Below are positions 10,897 to 19,243 of a stretch of 64,000 nucleotides of DNA, piece by piece. The notes under the pieces are model-generated. The model was not told where the DNA came from. It saw only the letters and a program-made list of their open reading frames with translations, and searched no databases. Within the stretch, counting starts at the first letter, position 1, and each line of letters starts with the position of its first letter. Source of the DNA: an uncultured Cohaesibacter sp. (GTDB lineage Bacteria > Pseudomonadota > Alphaproteobacteria > Rhizobiales > Cohaesibacteraceae); assembly GCF_963664735.1 (NCBI RefSeq), contig NZ_OY761553.1:3593001-3657000 (forward strand), given 5' to 3'. The translations under genes were made by a program, and so were the position numbers.

Positions 10897-10910
10897 ACTG
10901 ATCAAGGTTA
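10897..10910. promoter_or_regulatory. FNR-like half-palindrome between ndvB and the Crp/Fnr gene
   Basis: The plus strand reads ACTGATCAAGGTTA, which is TAACCTTGATCAGT on the minus strand. The same 14 bases occur at 13175-13188, and a perfect palindrome with the same TTGATCAG right half occurs at 11735. A second TTGATCAG copy is at about 10805. The site lies about 207 bp upstream of the ndvB start and past the end of the regulator gene. Binding by the neighbouring Crp/Fnr protein is inference. Confidence 0.4.
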
Positions 10911-10956
10911 ATGCCGCCAAGTAAACCCAATCATGGAAACGAGTAGTCTGGTTGGT

Positions 10957-11691
10957 CTATGTCAGCAGAGGGCCAGCCTGATCGAGGTAAGATGAGTCAA
11001 AATCAGCAAATGCGACCAAGCGATCATAATTGTCAAAAACCACCTGCCCATTGCGAAAAGTCGCCATTCCGACTTCTCGCAACTGTCTCAAGACTCGATT
11101 GACATGCACAGCACTCAGGCCCAGCGCGTCGGCAAGAAGAGGTTGAGTGAGCGGGCAGGTAAAGCCGGTTTTGCTGCCAGCGCCTATGAGAGAAAGGCGG
11201 GTCCCTAGCTCAAGAAGAAAATGGGCCATGCGTTCTGCAGGATTGCGACGTCCAATATTGACCAGATGCTCAACCACCATGGCCTCGTCCCTGGACAATG
11301 CCCAGAGCAAAGCCATGGCAAGCCGTGGGTGTTGAGCAAAGGTATCGAGAAGGCGAGGTATCAAGATTTCACACACTTCAACTTCTGTTATAGGCTCGAT
11401 GTTGTGATCAGAAGTGTGAAACAAAACACTTCTTACACCCAAAAAATCACCTGGTATCTGGAAATCAACGATTTGTCGGGTTCCGTCAGCCTGAATTTTG
11501 TAGGAGCACACCCAGCCACTCATCAAAATAAAGGCAGCCTGATTTGACTGACCTTGATGCACCAGATCCTGCCCAACTCGAACTTTCCTGCTCTGTTTGA
11601 GAAGTTGTCCCAAAATCTCTAGTTCTTGTTCGGAAAGTCGAATGAAAGCGCTTAGTTTTTCTGCAATTGGCGTGTTCAGGATCGTCTTCAT
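10957..11691 (-). CDS. Crp/Fnr-family transcriptional regulator
   Basis: A 244-residue regulator from the ATG at 11691; the longer frame to 11730 starts at TTG and is less likely. Residues about 25-135 form a cyclic-nucleotide-binding-like beta-barrel (VRVGQDLVHQGQ, AAFILMSGWVCSYK, PGDFLGVRSVLF). Residues about 165-225 form the Crp-type winged helix, with LLADALGLSAVHVNRVLRQL as recognition helix. The N-terminus lacks the cysteine cluster of the oxygen-sensing Fnr, so an iron-sulfur sensor is unlikely and the ligand is unknown. It is divergent from the small gene at 11819, and a palindrome at 11735-11748 between them fits autoregulation. Confidence 0.9.
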   Translation of the reverse strand: MKTILNTPIAEKLSAFIRLSEQELEILGQLLKQSRKVRVGQDLVHQGQSNQAAFILMSGWVCSYKIQADGTRQIVDFQIPGDFLGVRSVLFHTSDHNIEPITEVEVCEILIPRLLDTFAQHPRLAMALLWALSRDEAMVVEHLVNIGRRNPAERMAHFLLELGTRLSLIGAGSKTGFTCPLTQPLLADALGLSAVHVNRVLRQLREVGMATFRNGQVVFDNYDRLVAFADFDSSYLDQAGPLLT

Positions 11692-11734
11692 AGCATCGCC
11701 ACGCTTTTGGTCTTCAGAGAAATACCTCAAGATG

Positions 11735-11748
11735 CTGATCTTGATCAG
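11735..11748. promoter_or_regulatory. FNR-type palindromic operator
   Basis: CTGATCTTGATCAG is a perfect inverted repeat that fits TGAT-N4-ATCA, the core of FNR/FixK boxes. It lies about 44 bp upstream of the Crp/Fnr start codon and 70 bp upstream of the divergent gene at 11819, so one site could serve both promoters. Assignment to the neighbouring regulator is inference. Confidence 0.5.
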
Positions 11749-11818
11749 TCCACCATATCCGAATGTTTGGGAAGATAGAAGAAATAAATAGGCGCCAAAT
11801 TCTTGATGGGACTAAAAC

Positions 11819-12055
11819 ATGAGAGAGACACAACTTGTTGCTGGGGAGGCGGCTCTTTCGATCTGCGAGTCGCTTCTTTTGGCGCTGAATGATCAAAAGA
11901 TCATGACGGAAGCCCAGGTCCTTGGGGTTTTGGAAGATGCGGCGGCTGCACATGAGAATGCGATTAAAGACGCTTCGGATCCCGAAGCACATCGCCAGAT
12001 CTCGGATCTGATCAACAAGATCATCACAGGAGGGAATTCGGTAAGGAATCGATAG
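11819..12055 (+). CDS. Small conserved-looking protein of unknown function
   Basis: A 78-residue, mostly helical protein (MRETQLVAGEAALSICESLL). It has no signal peptide, TM segment or cysteine. It is divergent from the Crp/Fnr gene and shares its 128-bp intergenic region with the FNR-like palindrome. The helical pattern and codon use support a real gene. I do not recognise a named family; by position it may belong to the same stress regulon as the following small genes. Confidence 0.65.
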   Translation: MRETQLVAGEAALSICESLLLALNDQKIMTEAQVLGVLEDAAAAHENAIKDASDPEAHRQISDLINKIITGGNSVRNR

Positions 12056-12220
12056 CCGGCAATGGTGGCGTGTCTGGGTATTGTTTGCGCGTCGTTTCAG
12101 CCCAAGAGCTTCTGGTTTCATATCCTATTCATTGAGATAGCGCCGAAGCAAATAGTCGATCTCTTTGAGGCGATAATCTGGAGAGTACTCAAGTAACCAT
12201 CCCCTTCCAAGGAGGATCAA

Positions 12221-12499
12221 ATGCAGAACCGCGTTACAACCTCAATTATCCATTTCGATCATCCATTCCAGTTTTCCGGATCCGACAAGTCCTATCCTCC
12301 CGGCGACTACAAGCTCACTCGAGAAGACGAGGCAATAGAAGGCAACTCATGGATGGCATATCGCTGCAAATCCATTTGCATCGACGTCCCTTCCATCGGC
12401 CGCGCCAAAGGCAAAACGGAACGATATACTGTCGCTCAGGACGAACTGACTGCGATGGTTCACCGGGATTCCAGCTTTTCAGAACGCTCGCTGAGCTAA
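12221..12499 (+). CDS. Small protein of unknown function
   Basis: A 92-residue protein beginning MQNRVTTSIIHFDHPFQFSG, preceded by a strong ribosome binding site (AAGGAGG, 7 bases before the ATG). The central part reads PGDYKLTREDEAIEGNSWMAYRC, which looks like a compact beta-rich domain, with a charged C-terminal part. I recall similar short proteins in rhizobial genomes, but no function is known. It stands alone between two short gaps in the small-gene run. Confidence 0.7.
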   Translation: MQNRVTTSIIHFDHPFQFSGSDKSYPPGDYKLTREDEAIEGNSWMAYRCKSICIDVPSIGRAKGKTERYTVAQDELTAMVHRDSSFSERSLS

Positions 12500-12589
12500 A
12501 CAGGCAGGCAACGAGATCAATTCATCAATGAGGGAAAATTCGGATCTGTCTGAATCTCAAACAACGAGTCAAAAGCAAAGGTGACATCA

Positions 12590-12817
12590 ATGAAGAAAAT
12601 AATCGAGGCGTTGCGTTCGAAACAAACCCCGGTGACATTGTGCCTATGGGAGGAAGAAGGAGGCGCCATCGAGAAACCGCACCAGAGAGAGACTGGTACC
12701 GTTGCCCGGCCATTGGACGGATCGGAAGAAAGTACACCTATGCGACCAAAAGCCAACATCCTTCAAAAATCCAATAAAGAGAGGGCGTTTTTCAGCGTCG
12801 AATCATCATGGGCTTAG
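12590..12817 (+). CDS. Small protein of unknown function
   Basis: A 75-residue frame from the ATG at 12590 (MKKIIEALRSKQTPVTLCLW), preceded by AAAGGTG. It is rich in charged residues and contains no recognised motif. Its last codons overlap the start of the DUF1488 gene by 10 bases, which suggests translational coupling. The low-complexity central part makes the call less certain than for its neighbours. Confidence 0.5.
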   Translation: MKKIIEALRSKQTPVTLCLWEEEGGAIEKPHQRETGTVARPLDGSEESTPMRPKANILQKSNKERAFFSVESSWA

Positions 12818-13074
12818 TCTTTCCAAACCAGACCTGCAACGTGGATGAAGACGCAGGGATTGTTCGATTTTCCGGATATGACGGCCTGATGGAAATCCGC
12901 TTTTCCATGACGCTAGAAACGCTTGATCATCTTACGAAAACCTATGGCGAAGAGCGCCAACCACATAGGCAAGCCTTTGAAAATCTGAGATCTCGCATTC
13001 AGAATGCCGCAATACGCACCTATAACAGGACAAGGAAATCTTTCTACAGATTAGGAGCGGATTCCAATTTCTAG
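12808..13074 (+). CDS. DUF1488 family protein
   Basis: An 88-residue protein. The pattern MGLVFPNQTCNVDEDAGIVRF followed by SGYDGLMEIRFSMTLETLDHL matches DUF1488, a small proteobacterial family of unknown function (usual length 80-95). The C-terminal helix (FENLRSRIQNAAIRTYNR) is also typical. Its start lies within the end of the preceding gene, so the two are probably translated together. Confidence 0.75.
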   Translation: MGLVFPNQTCNVDEDAGIVRFSGYDGLMEIRFSMTLETLDHLTKTYGEERQPHRQAFENLRSRIQNAAIRTYNRTRKSFYRLGADSNF

Positions 13075-13174
13075 GCGCGTGTCCTGCTCTTTCGAACTGA
13101 AGCTCAACAGGGTTGGTTGCGAGGTCCCGACCAGCAAGAGACCGCGTCCAAGCTGCAAAAAAGTCTTTCTAGGC

Positions 13175-13188
13175 TAACCTTGATCAGT
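13175..13188. promoter_or_regulatory. FNR-like motif upstream of the one-TM protein gene
   Basis: TAACCTTGATCAGT here is identical to the minus-strand copy at 10897-10910 and shares its right half with the palindrome at 11735. It lies about 68 bp before the ATG at 13256. Recurrence near three promoters in 2.5 kb suggests a common operator. Confidence 0.4.
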
Positions 13189-13255
13189 ACCTGTTCTGCT
13201 GAGGAGAAGTAACCTGCTCTTAGAAAAGCGGTGCTTCTGCCGCAGGAGAATGAAC

Positions 13256-13606
13256 ATGAAATCCCCTGAATGGCTAAAACCTGGACTATATGGAGCGGCG
13301 ATTGGAGCGGTATGCGTTAGTGTTGTCGGATTTTCGTGGGGCGGCTGGATGACAGCCTCTGCTTCCAACAAAATGGCAATGTCCATGGCTCATGACGATG
13401 TGATTGCAGCCCTTGTTCCTGTCTGTCTCGATCAGTCTGAAAAGGACTTGAATCGTCAGGCAACCCTGACCAAAGTCAATAGTGCTTCCTCCTACAATCG
13501 CCGCGACGTTGTCATGGATAGTGGCTGGGCCACTGTGCCCGGCGCTGAAAAGCCGAACCGTGATTTGGCTCAAGCTTGCCTGATTGCGCTCAAGCTCGAC
13601 AAATAG
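13256..13606 (+). CDS. Single-pass membrane or exported small protein
   Basis: A 116-residue protein. I choose the ATG at 13256 because GGAG lies 7 bases upstream; the ATG at 13250 is too close to it. Residues 8-32 form one hydrophobic segment (GLYGAAIGAVCVSVVGFSWG), a membrane anchor or uncleaved signal. The remaining 80 residues would lie in the periplasm and include two cysteines (PVCLDQS, AQACLIAL) that could pair. I have seen similar unnamed proteins in Rhizobiales. An FNR-like motif lies upstream. Confidence 0.7.
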   Translation: MKSPEWLKPGLYGAAIGAVCVSVVGFSWGGWMTASASNKMAMSMAHDDVIAALVPVCLDQSEKDLNRQATLTKVNSASSYNRRDVVMDSGWATVPGAEKPNRDLAQACLIALKLDK

Positions 13607-13796
13607 CAATTCAGACACAGGTTGTCTTTCATCTCGATCCGTGGGGAGCAAGAATACTTGGCTCTGCCAGTCCAGCATGAAGACAACCGGGTCCCAATTG
13701 CCGCGACGCAAAGAGTTCCCATCCAAAGTCTCGTGCTTTTACGCCGCTTTCCCAGACAATCGGCCTTAATAGACAAATGCCTTGGAGGCGATATAT

Positions 13797-14618
13797 ATGC
13801 GCATCAATCTTGGCTGCCAGCTCCAGTTCAGCTTTCCACAAGAGACGCCAATGGTCGCGGTTCTGAACGTCCATTACTCCCACTTTGGCGACTTGGAACG
13901 TCCTGATTTTATGGTTTCTTCGCCAAGTGTACCGTTGGAAAGTTACCGGGATGGCTTCGGAAACTGGTGTACCAGACTGATCGCTCCCAGCGGTGACTTC
14001 GAACTGAAGACGGACGGGATCTTCCTCGATAAAGGGGAGCCCGATCCAATCGCGCTTGGCGCCATGCAATTTGATGTTCAGCATTTGCCTGCCGATACGC
14101 TGGTCTATCTATTGGGAAGCCTATATTGCGAAACAGATCTTCTGTCTGAAGAAGCCTGGCACCTGTTTGAGAATACCGCGCCCGGCTGGGCACGTGTTCA
14201 GGCCATATGTGACTTTGTCAACGACCATGTCACTTTTGGATACGAGCATGCACGTGCAACGCGTACCGCGTTTGAAACCATGACAGAATGCAAGGGTGTC
14301 TGTCGTGACTACACTCATCTTGCCATCACCCTTTGCCGCTGTCTCAACATACCTGTACGATATTGTACCGGCTATCTCAGTGATATCGGAGAACAAGCTC
14401 CCTATCCCCCCGGTGACTTCGCCGCTTGGATGGAAGTCTATCTCTCTGGCCGCTGGTGGGTTTTTGATCCGCGCAATAACACGCGGCGCATCGGCCGCAT
14501 TTTGGTGGCGCGCGGACGGGATGCCGCGGACGTTCCCTTGACGCAGACTTTCGGCAAGAACACCCTGATGAATTTCACTGTCTGGGCTAATGAAGTTCAG
14601 GAAAATGAGGGGGAATGA
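13797..14618 (+). CDS. Transglutaminase-like protein, second family member
   Basis: A 273-residue protein from the ATG at 13797 with GGAGG 8 bases upstream; a longer TTG start at 13782 is not needed. The N-terminal half is the beta-sandwich that often precedes bacterial transglutaminase cores. Catalytic Cys is in ECKGVCRDYTHLAITLCRCL, His is replaced in the usual position by a Trp-rich FAAWMEVYLSGRWW, and Asp is in WVFDPRNN. The His-to-Ala/Ala change at the position normally reading HAW is notable and may mark loss of protease activity or a shifted residue. It lies between stress-like small genes and hflKC on the same strand. Confidence 0.8.
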   Translation: MRINLGCQLQFSFPQETPMVAVLNVHYSHFGDLERPDFMVSSPSVPLESYRDGFGNWCTRLIAPSGDFELKTDGIFLDKGEPDPIALGAMQFDVQHLPADTLVYLLGSLYCETDLLSEEAWHLFENTAPGWARVQAICDFVNDHVTFGYEHARATRTAFETMTECKGVCRDYTHLAITLCRCLNIPVRYCTGYLSDIGEQAPYPPGDFAAWMEVYLSGRWWVFDPRNNTRRIGRILVARGRDAADVPLTQTFGKNTLMNFTVWANEVQENEGE

Positions 14619-14694
14619 CGCTTCGTGTTCATGGCCCGAATTGAAGATCAGTCAAAATGAACTCCAAAACACTTTTTTCAAACAAAGGATAAAC

Positions 14695-14841
14695 ATGATG
14701 TCTTTCAAAGATCTGACAACCCGGGCTGCTGAAGCCGAAAAGACCAAAGAAACGGATGCAAAATTAAAAGACACAAAGGTCATACCTATCAGTGTTGGCC
14801 CCAAGAAAGCCGCCCAAGAGCAGCAGAAGCCAAAAGGCTGA
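14695..14841 (+). CDS. Small lysine-rich protein of unknown function
   Basis: A 48-residue frame beginning MMSFKDLTTRAAEAEKTKE, preceded by AAAGG about 6 bases upstream. It is rich in Lys, Glu and Ala, likely helical then disordered, with no hydrophobic core. It lies 76 bp after the transglutaminase gene and 120 bp before hflK. The upstream in-frame extension to 14590 overlaps the transglutaminase end and is not favoured. Confidence 0.5.
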   Translation: MMSFKDLTTRAAEAEKTKETDAKLKDTKVIPISVGPKKAAQEQQKPKG

Positions 14842-14961
14842 ACTTTCGCCTCTAGTCGGTGCGCGCAGACGATGAGTGCGCATCATTTCAACCGCATAAG
14901 CTTCTCTGGCCAATGCCATTGTTCAAAGATGCTCCGTGTAACGACGATCGAAGGAAAGAGC

Positions 14962-16029
14962 ATGCCTGATCATAGCAACGGGTCCAACAATGAAGGGCCA
15001 TGGAATCCCAGGGGGCGTTCAAACTCTGGCAATTTCAATGCTCTCTTCGGGCAGGCAGGCTCGCAGTTCGGAGACTTGTTTCCCAATGGCCCACCCTCCT
15101 TGCGCAATGTAATTATCGCTGGCGCCTTGATTCTGTCGGCATTGTTTGCGTGGTCATCATACTTCACGGTTCCTAGCGACTCGATTGCCGTCGTACAGCG
15201 ATTTGGAAAATACTCTTCAGAAGTCCCTTCGGGTCTCCATTTCAAGCTTCCCTTCGGGATAGACATAGCAACGATTGTCCCGATCAAGCGCCAGTTGAAA
15301 CAGGAATTTGGCTTCACCACACCGGGTGCCCACGATGCCTATCAAACCCCGACAGACGGTCGTCTGGAAACAGAAATGGTCACCGGAGATCTGAACGCAG
15401 CTCTGGTGGAATGGGTTCTGCAATACCGGATTTCGGACCCGGTCAAGTTCTTGTTTGAGGTGCGCGAACCCCGGGCGACCCTGCGCTATGTGTCTGAATC
15501 TGTCATGCGTGAGGTGGTAGGCGATCGCACGGTCGATGAAGTCATCACCATTGGGCGACAAGAAATTGAAAGTGAAGCCTTATTGAAGATGCAGGCGCTT
15601 TCGTCAAAATATGCAATGGGCATCAGCATCGATCAGGTCCAGCTCAAGAATATCAATCCTCCCGGTCCGGTTCAGTCTTCCTTTAACGAGGTGAACCAGG
15701 CTCAACAGGAAAAAGAGCGGCTGATCAATGAGGCGCGACGCGAATATAACAAGGTTATTCCCCTTGCTGAAGGCGAGAAGGATCAGCGGATCCGAGAAGC
15801 TGATGGATATCGGCTGAAACGCGTCAATGAAGCCGAGGGAGATGCTGCCCGGTTCTCCGCGCTCTATTCCGAATACAAGAAGGCTCCCGAGGTCACCCGC
15901 CGTCGGATTTATATAGAAACCATGCAGTCTGTTCTTCCTGGCATCAAGTCCAAGATCGTAGTCGATCAGACGACAGGTAGCATTTTGCCGCTTCTCAATC
16001 TTGGTAGTCAACAAGGAAGCCAGCCATGA
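14962..16029 (+). CDS. hflK: HflK, SPFH/band-7 membrane protease modulator
   Basis: A 355-residue protein from the ATG at 14962 (MPDHSNGSNN), with GGAAAG upstream; the frame extends further but lacks a better start. A Gly/Asn/Pro-rich N-terminus (PWNPRGRSN) is usual for HflK. One TM helix follows (NVIIAGALILSALFAWSSYF), then the SPFH domain (VPSDSIAVVQRFGKY) and a long coiled coil rich in Glu and Arg. HflK and HflC form the large periplasm-facing cage around the FtsH protease. The stop overlaps the hflC start (ATGA), so the two are translationally coupled. Confidence 0.93.
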   Translation: MPDHSNGSNNEGPWNPRGRSNSGNFNALFGQAGSQFGDLFPNGPPSLRNVIIAGALILSALFAWSSYFTVPSDSIAVVQRFGKYSSEVPSGLHFKLPFGIDIATIVPIKRQLKQEFGFTTPGAHDAYQTPTDGRLETEMVTGDLNAALVEWVLQYRISDPVKFLFEVREPRATLRYVSESVMREVVGDRTVDEVITIGRQEIESEALLKMQALSSKYAMGISIDQVQLKNINPPGPVQSSFNEVNQAQQEKERLINEARREYNKVIPLAEGEKDQRIREADGYRLKRVNEAEGDAARFSALYSEYKKAPEVTRRRIYIETMQSVLPGIKSKIVVDQTTGSILPLLNLGSQQGSQP

Positions 16030-17057
16030 AAATCACATCTGCAATTTTAGGACTGGTCGCCATTGCTTTGGTCTTTGCTGTCAGTGGGTCGTTATACACC
16101 GTCAGCGAAGTGGAACAGGCCATTGTTACCCAGTTTGGCAAGCCCGTGGGCGACCCGATCGTCACGGCCGGCTTGAAGATGAAAGTCCCCTTCATCCAGG
16201 AAGTCCATCCAATCGACCGTCGCGTTCTGGAATGGGATGGAAGTCCCTCCGATATGCCCACGAAGGACAAGCTCTATATATCGGTAGATCTCTTTGCGCG
16301 CTGGCGGATTGTCGAACCACTTCAGTATTTTCTGCGCTTGCGAGACGAGCGCAGCGCTCAGTCTCGCCTTGACGACATTCTTGGTAGTGAGACCCGCAAT
16401 GCGGTTGCCAAGCATGAGCTTATCGAGATTATTCGAACGACCAAGGATCGAACCCCCTTGCGCGACACGCTCCTGACGGACGAGGAACGAGCGCAGGATA
16501 TCGGCGCACTAGTGCCAATCAGCAAAGGCAGAGCCCTTGTGGAACGACAGATATTTGAGGCTGCGGCAGAGAAAGTTGGTGTCTTTGGTATTGAGCTTCT
16601 CGATATCCGCTTCAAGCGCATCAATTACAACGAAAGCGTTCGGCCAAAGATCTATGACCGCATGATATCCGAGCGACGCCAGATTGCTGAGCGCTTCCTG
16701 TCTGAGGGAAACGGCGAAGCGGCTCGCATTCGAGGTAATCGCGTTAGAGATTTGAACAAGATTCAGTCTGAGGCCTATCGAGCGGTTGAGGAGATCCGCG
16801 GCGTGGCGGATGCGACCGCCGCCAACATCTATGCCAAGGCATACAATACCGATCTCCAAACCATTGAATTCTATGAATTCACCCGCACGCTGCAGGCCTA
16901 CAAAGACATCATTTCCGGAGAAACAACCCTCGTTCTTTCAACGGACAGCGACCTCTTCAAGTTCATCAGAACAATGAAAGCGGCTACTCTTTCGGAGACA
17001 ACTCCGTCTTCGACACCCCCCAATGGGGTTCTGGGAACAAAGGGGCAAGATCAATAG
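16026..17057 (+). CDS. hflC: HflC, SPFH/band-7 partner of HflK
   Basis: A 343-residue protein. It has an N-terminal TM helix (ILGLVAIALVFAVSGSLYTV), then the SPFH domain (VSEVEQAIVTQFGKPVGDPI) with VHPIDRRVLEWDG, and the coiled-coil region rich in Glu/Arg/Ala (SEGNGEAARIRGNRVRDLNK). Length fits HflC (about 300-340). It overlaps hflK by four bases. The C-terminal extension after LSTDSDLFKF is Ser/Thr/Pro-rich and probably disordered. No ftsH or degP is next to it here. Confidence 0.93.
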   Translation: MKITSAILGLVAIALVFAVSGSLYTVSEVEQAIVTQFGKPVGDPIVTAGLKMKVPFIQEVHPIDRRVLEWDGSPSDMPTKDKLYISVDLFARWRIVEPLQYFLRLRDERSAQSRLDDILGSETRNAVAKHELIEIIRTTKDRTPLRDTLLTDEERAQDIGALVPISKGRALVERQIFEAAAEKVGVFGIELLDIRFKRINYNESVRPKIYDRMISERRQIAERFLSEGNGEAARIRGNRVRDLNKIQSEAYRAVEEIRGVADATAANIYAKAYNTDLQTIEFYEFTRTLQAYKDIISGETTLVLSTDSDLFKFIRTMKAATLSETTPSSTPPNGVLGTKGQDQ

Positions 17058-17215
17058 CGACTATCTTCTGTTCACCAGTCATTTGCCTGTCAGATGGACA
17101 TCTCCGTTCTTGAGAATAGTGTTCAGAGTTGCAAGGCGTCCAACTTGGATCAGCAGAAAAAGGTTCGGTTTGTATCTCGTCAAAGGAGCGGACTGCTATC
17201 GGCTCGGAGGGCCTC

Positions 17216-19078
17216 GTGTATCCAGAAATGTCTAGTCTTTCAGCGGGAAGCTTCCACATTTGGATGACATATGCGTTGGTGATTGTCGCGATCCTTGGGT
17301 TTGCGATTGATCGCATTAAAGCTGAAATAACGGCTCTCGTCCTTTTGGTTGCCTTGTTGCTGCTGTTTGAACTCATTCCGTTGAAAAGTCGTGACGGAAA
17401 AGTCCTTCTGGATACCAAAGACTTATTGGCGGGATTTGCTAATCCCGCCCTGATCTCTGTACTGGCACTGCTTGTTCTTGGCAATGGTTTGTGGAGAACA
17501 GGAGCATTGGACTGGGCAATCAAACAGTTGTTTCAACGAACGGGAAGAAGTTACAAGAGTGCGATTTTCATTTGCTTCTTTGTCGTCTTCATAGCCAGTC
17601 CTTTTGTCAATAACACGCCTGTCGTCGTAATCTTTATTCCGATTCTTGAAACCGTGGTTCAGCGGTTTTCTCATTCACCGAGCAGAGTCATGATGCCATT
17701 GTCTTTCATCGCCATTCTGGCTGGCATGACGACATTGGTTGGTTCTTCAACCAACTTACTGGTGTCTGGAACCATGGTGGAATTGGGGCTGAAGCCACTT
17801 GAATTCTTCGGGTTCTTTGTGCCGGGGCTTGTTCTCGCCGGGGTCGGCCTGATGTATCTCTTGATTGCCACCCCTCTTTTGCTACCGAGGCGATCCTCGC
17901 CCGTCCGACGGTTCATATCAGGCAATCATCGAAGATTCATCACACAGTTCACGGTCGGTAACGAAGCGAAGCTGATCGGGGCTCGTATTTGCTTCAACCT
18001 TCTGAGAATCCGGGGGGCACGTCTTATTCTTGTACTGAGGGGAGAACAGCGCCTCATTCCGCCCTATCAAGCGCTCGCAATCTGCGAGGGCGATATCCTT
18101 ATTGTTATGGGAACACACGATGCTTTGGCTGAAGCCCAGACCAAGTTTCCAAAGCTAATGTTTACAACATCAGGCAAGGAGGCTCTTCCTTCCAGCAAAC
18201 TGGAAAGCAGGGCTTTTCTATCAAACAATCAAATTGTCGTCGAGATCATGATTGCGCCAGGCTCACAACTCATTGGCCTCTCTCTTGAAGAGGCCAATTT
18301 TCGCTCTCGTTATGGCTGCCTTGTTCTTGGAGTGGAACAAAATTCTCGAATAGCCCGCGTTCTGACAGGGAGAACTCTTCTGGAAGGTGATGTTCTGGTC
18401 GTGCAGGGAGATCATGAATCCGTAGAACGGTTGCGTCACCACTCCGGAGTTGTCGTGCTTGATGGCACCGCACGACCTCTACCTGGCATTGGAGCGGCAA
18501 AGATGGCGGGAGTAATTTTTGTTGGCGTCGTTCTTCTCAGCGTGTCCGGCATCCTGCCAATTGCTGCGGCTTCAATTCTCGGTGTGGCGCTTATGCTTCT
18601 GACTGGTGTACTGACGCTTAACCAGGCCGTGCATGCACTAGATCGGCAAATATACTTGATGGTGGGCGCTTCATTGGCGCTTGGCATGGCCATGCTAAAA
18701 AGCGGAGCTGCTGTCTATCTTGCTGACGGTGTTATCGGATTGATTGGAGATGCCGGGCCTGCGGTCATTCTATCCATGTTGTTTCTTCTGGTTGCCCTTC
18801 TCACGAATGTGCTATCCAATAATGCGACGGCGATCTTGTTGACACCCGTGTCCATGGGGTTGGCATCAGGGTTACACACGGACCCATTGCCATTCGCGCT
18901 GGCAGTCTTGTTTGGAGCAAATTGCTCATTCGCAACGCCCATCGGCTACCAAACCAATCTGCTTGTCATGGGGCCAGGTTATTATCGCTTCAGTGATTTT
19001 GTGCGCTTAGGATTGCCTTTAATTGCTGTTTTATGGGCAACATTTAGCCTATTCATGCCATGGTATTATGGCTTTTGA
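17216..19078 (+). CDS. SLC13-type anion permease with two RCK_C (TrkA-C) domains
   Basis: A 620-residue inner-membrane transporter. I choose the GTG at 17216 because GGAGG lies 5 bases before it; the ATG at 17228 has no good site. It has about 11-13 TM segments in two halves with the family signatures VNNTPVVVIFIPIL and LVGSSTNLLVSG, and in the second half NVLSNNATAILLTP and ATPIGYQTNLLVMGPG. Between the halves lie two soluble RCK_C domains. This layout is that of SLC13/CitT-related carriers such as the sulfate transporters of algae and cyanobacteria. The substrate (sulfate, dicarboxylate or other anion) cannot be told from sequence. Confidence 0.85.
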   Translation: MYPEMSSLSAGSFHIWMTYALVIVAILGFAIDRIKAEITALVLLVALLLLFELIPLKSRDGKVLLDTKDLLAGFANPALISVLALLVLGNGLWRTGALDWAIKQLFQRTGRSYKSAIFICFFVVFIASPFVNNTPVVVIFIPILETVVQRFSHSPSRVMMPLSFIAILAGMTTLVGSSTNLLVSGTMVELGLKPLEFFGFFVPGLVLAGVGLMYLLIATPLLLPRRSSPVRRFISGNHRRFITQFTVGNEAKLIGARICFNLLRIRGARLILVLRGEQRLIPPYQALAICEGDILIVMGTHDALAEAQTKFPKLMFTTSGKEALPSSKLESRAFLSNNQIVVEIMIAPGSQLIGLSLEEANFRSRYGCLVLGVEQNSRIARVLTGRTLLEGDVLVVQGDHESVERLRHHSGVVVLDGTARPLPGIGAAKMAGVIFVGVVLLSVSGILPIAAASILGVALMLLTGVLTLNQAVHALDRQIYLMVGASLALGMAMLKSGAAVYLADGVIGLIGDAGPAVILSMLFLLVALLTNVLSNNATAILLTPVSMGLASGLHTDPLPFALAVLFGANCSFATPIGYQTNLLVMGPGYYRFSDFVRLGLPLIAVLWATFSLFMPWYYGF

Positions 19079-19243
19079 ATTGATGCAGTCGGGAGAGGCA
19101 TCCTCAGCGTCTTATGAATTGGAATTTTTTGGTTTGCGGCGCTGAACCAGACCGTCTGGAGCCCATTCTGTTCACAGCACAATTCGCTATCCTTGCTGCT
19201 GTGCGAGGCTATCTGTTTTCCGAAAGCACCATGCAAAGAAGGT

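Noticed and set aside
17129-17227. Long N-terminal start of the SLC13 permease
   Set aside because: The extension is not like a membrane protein, and the GTG at 17216 has GGAGG at the correct distance.
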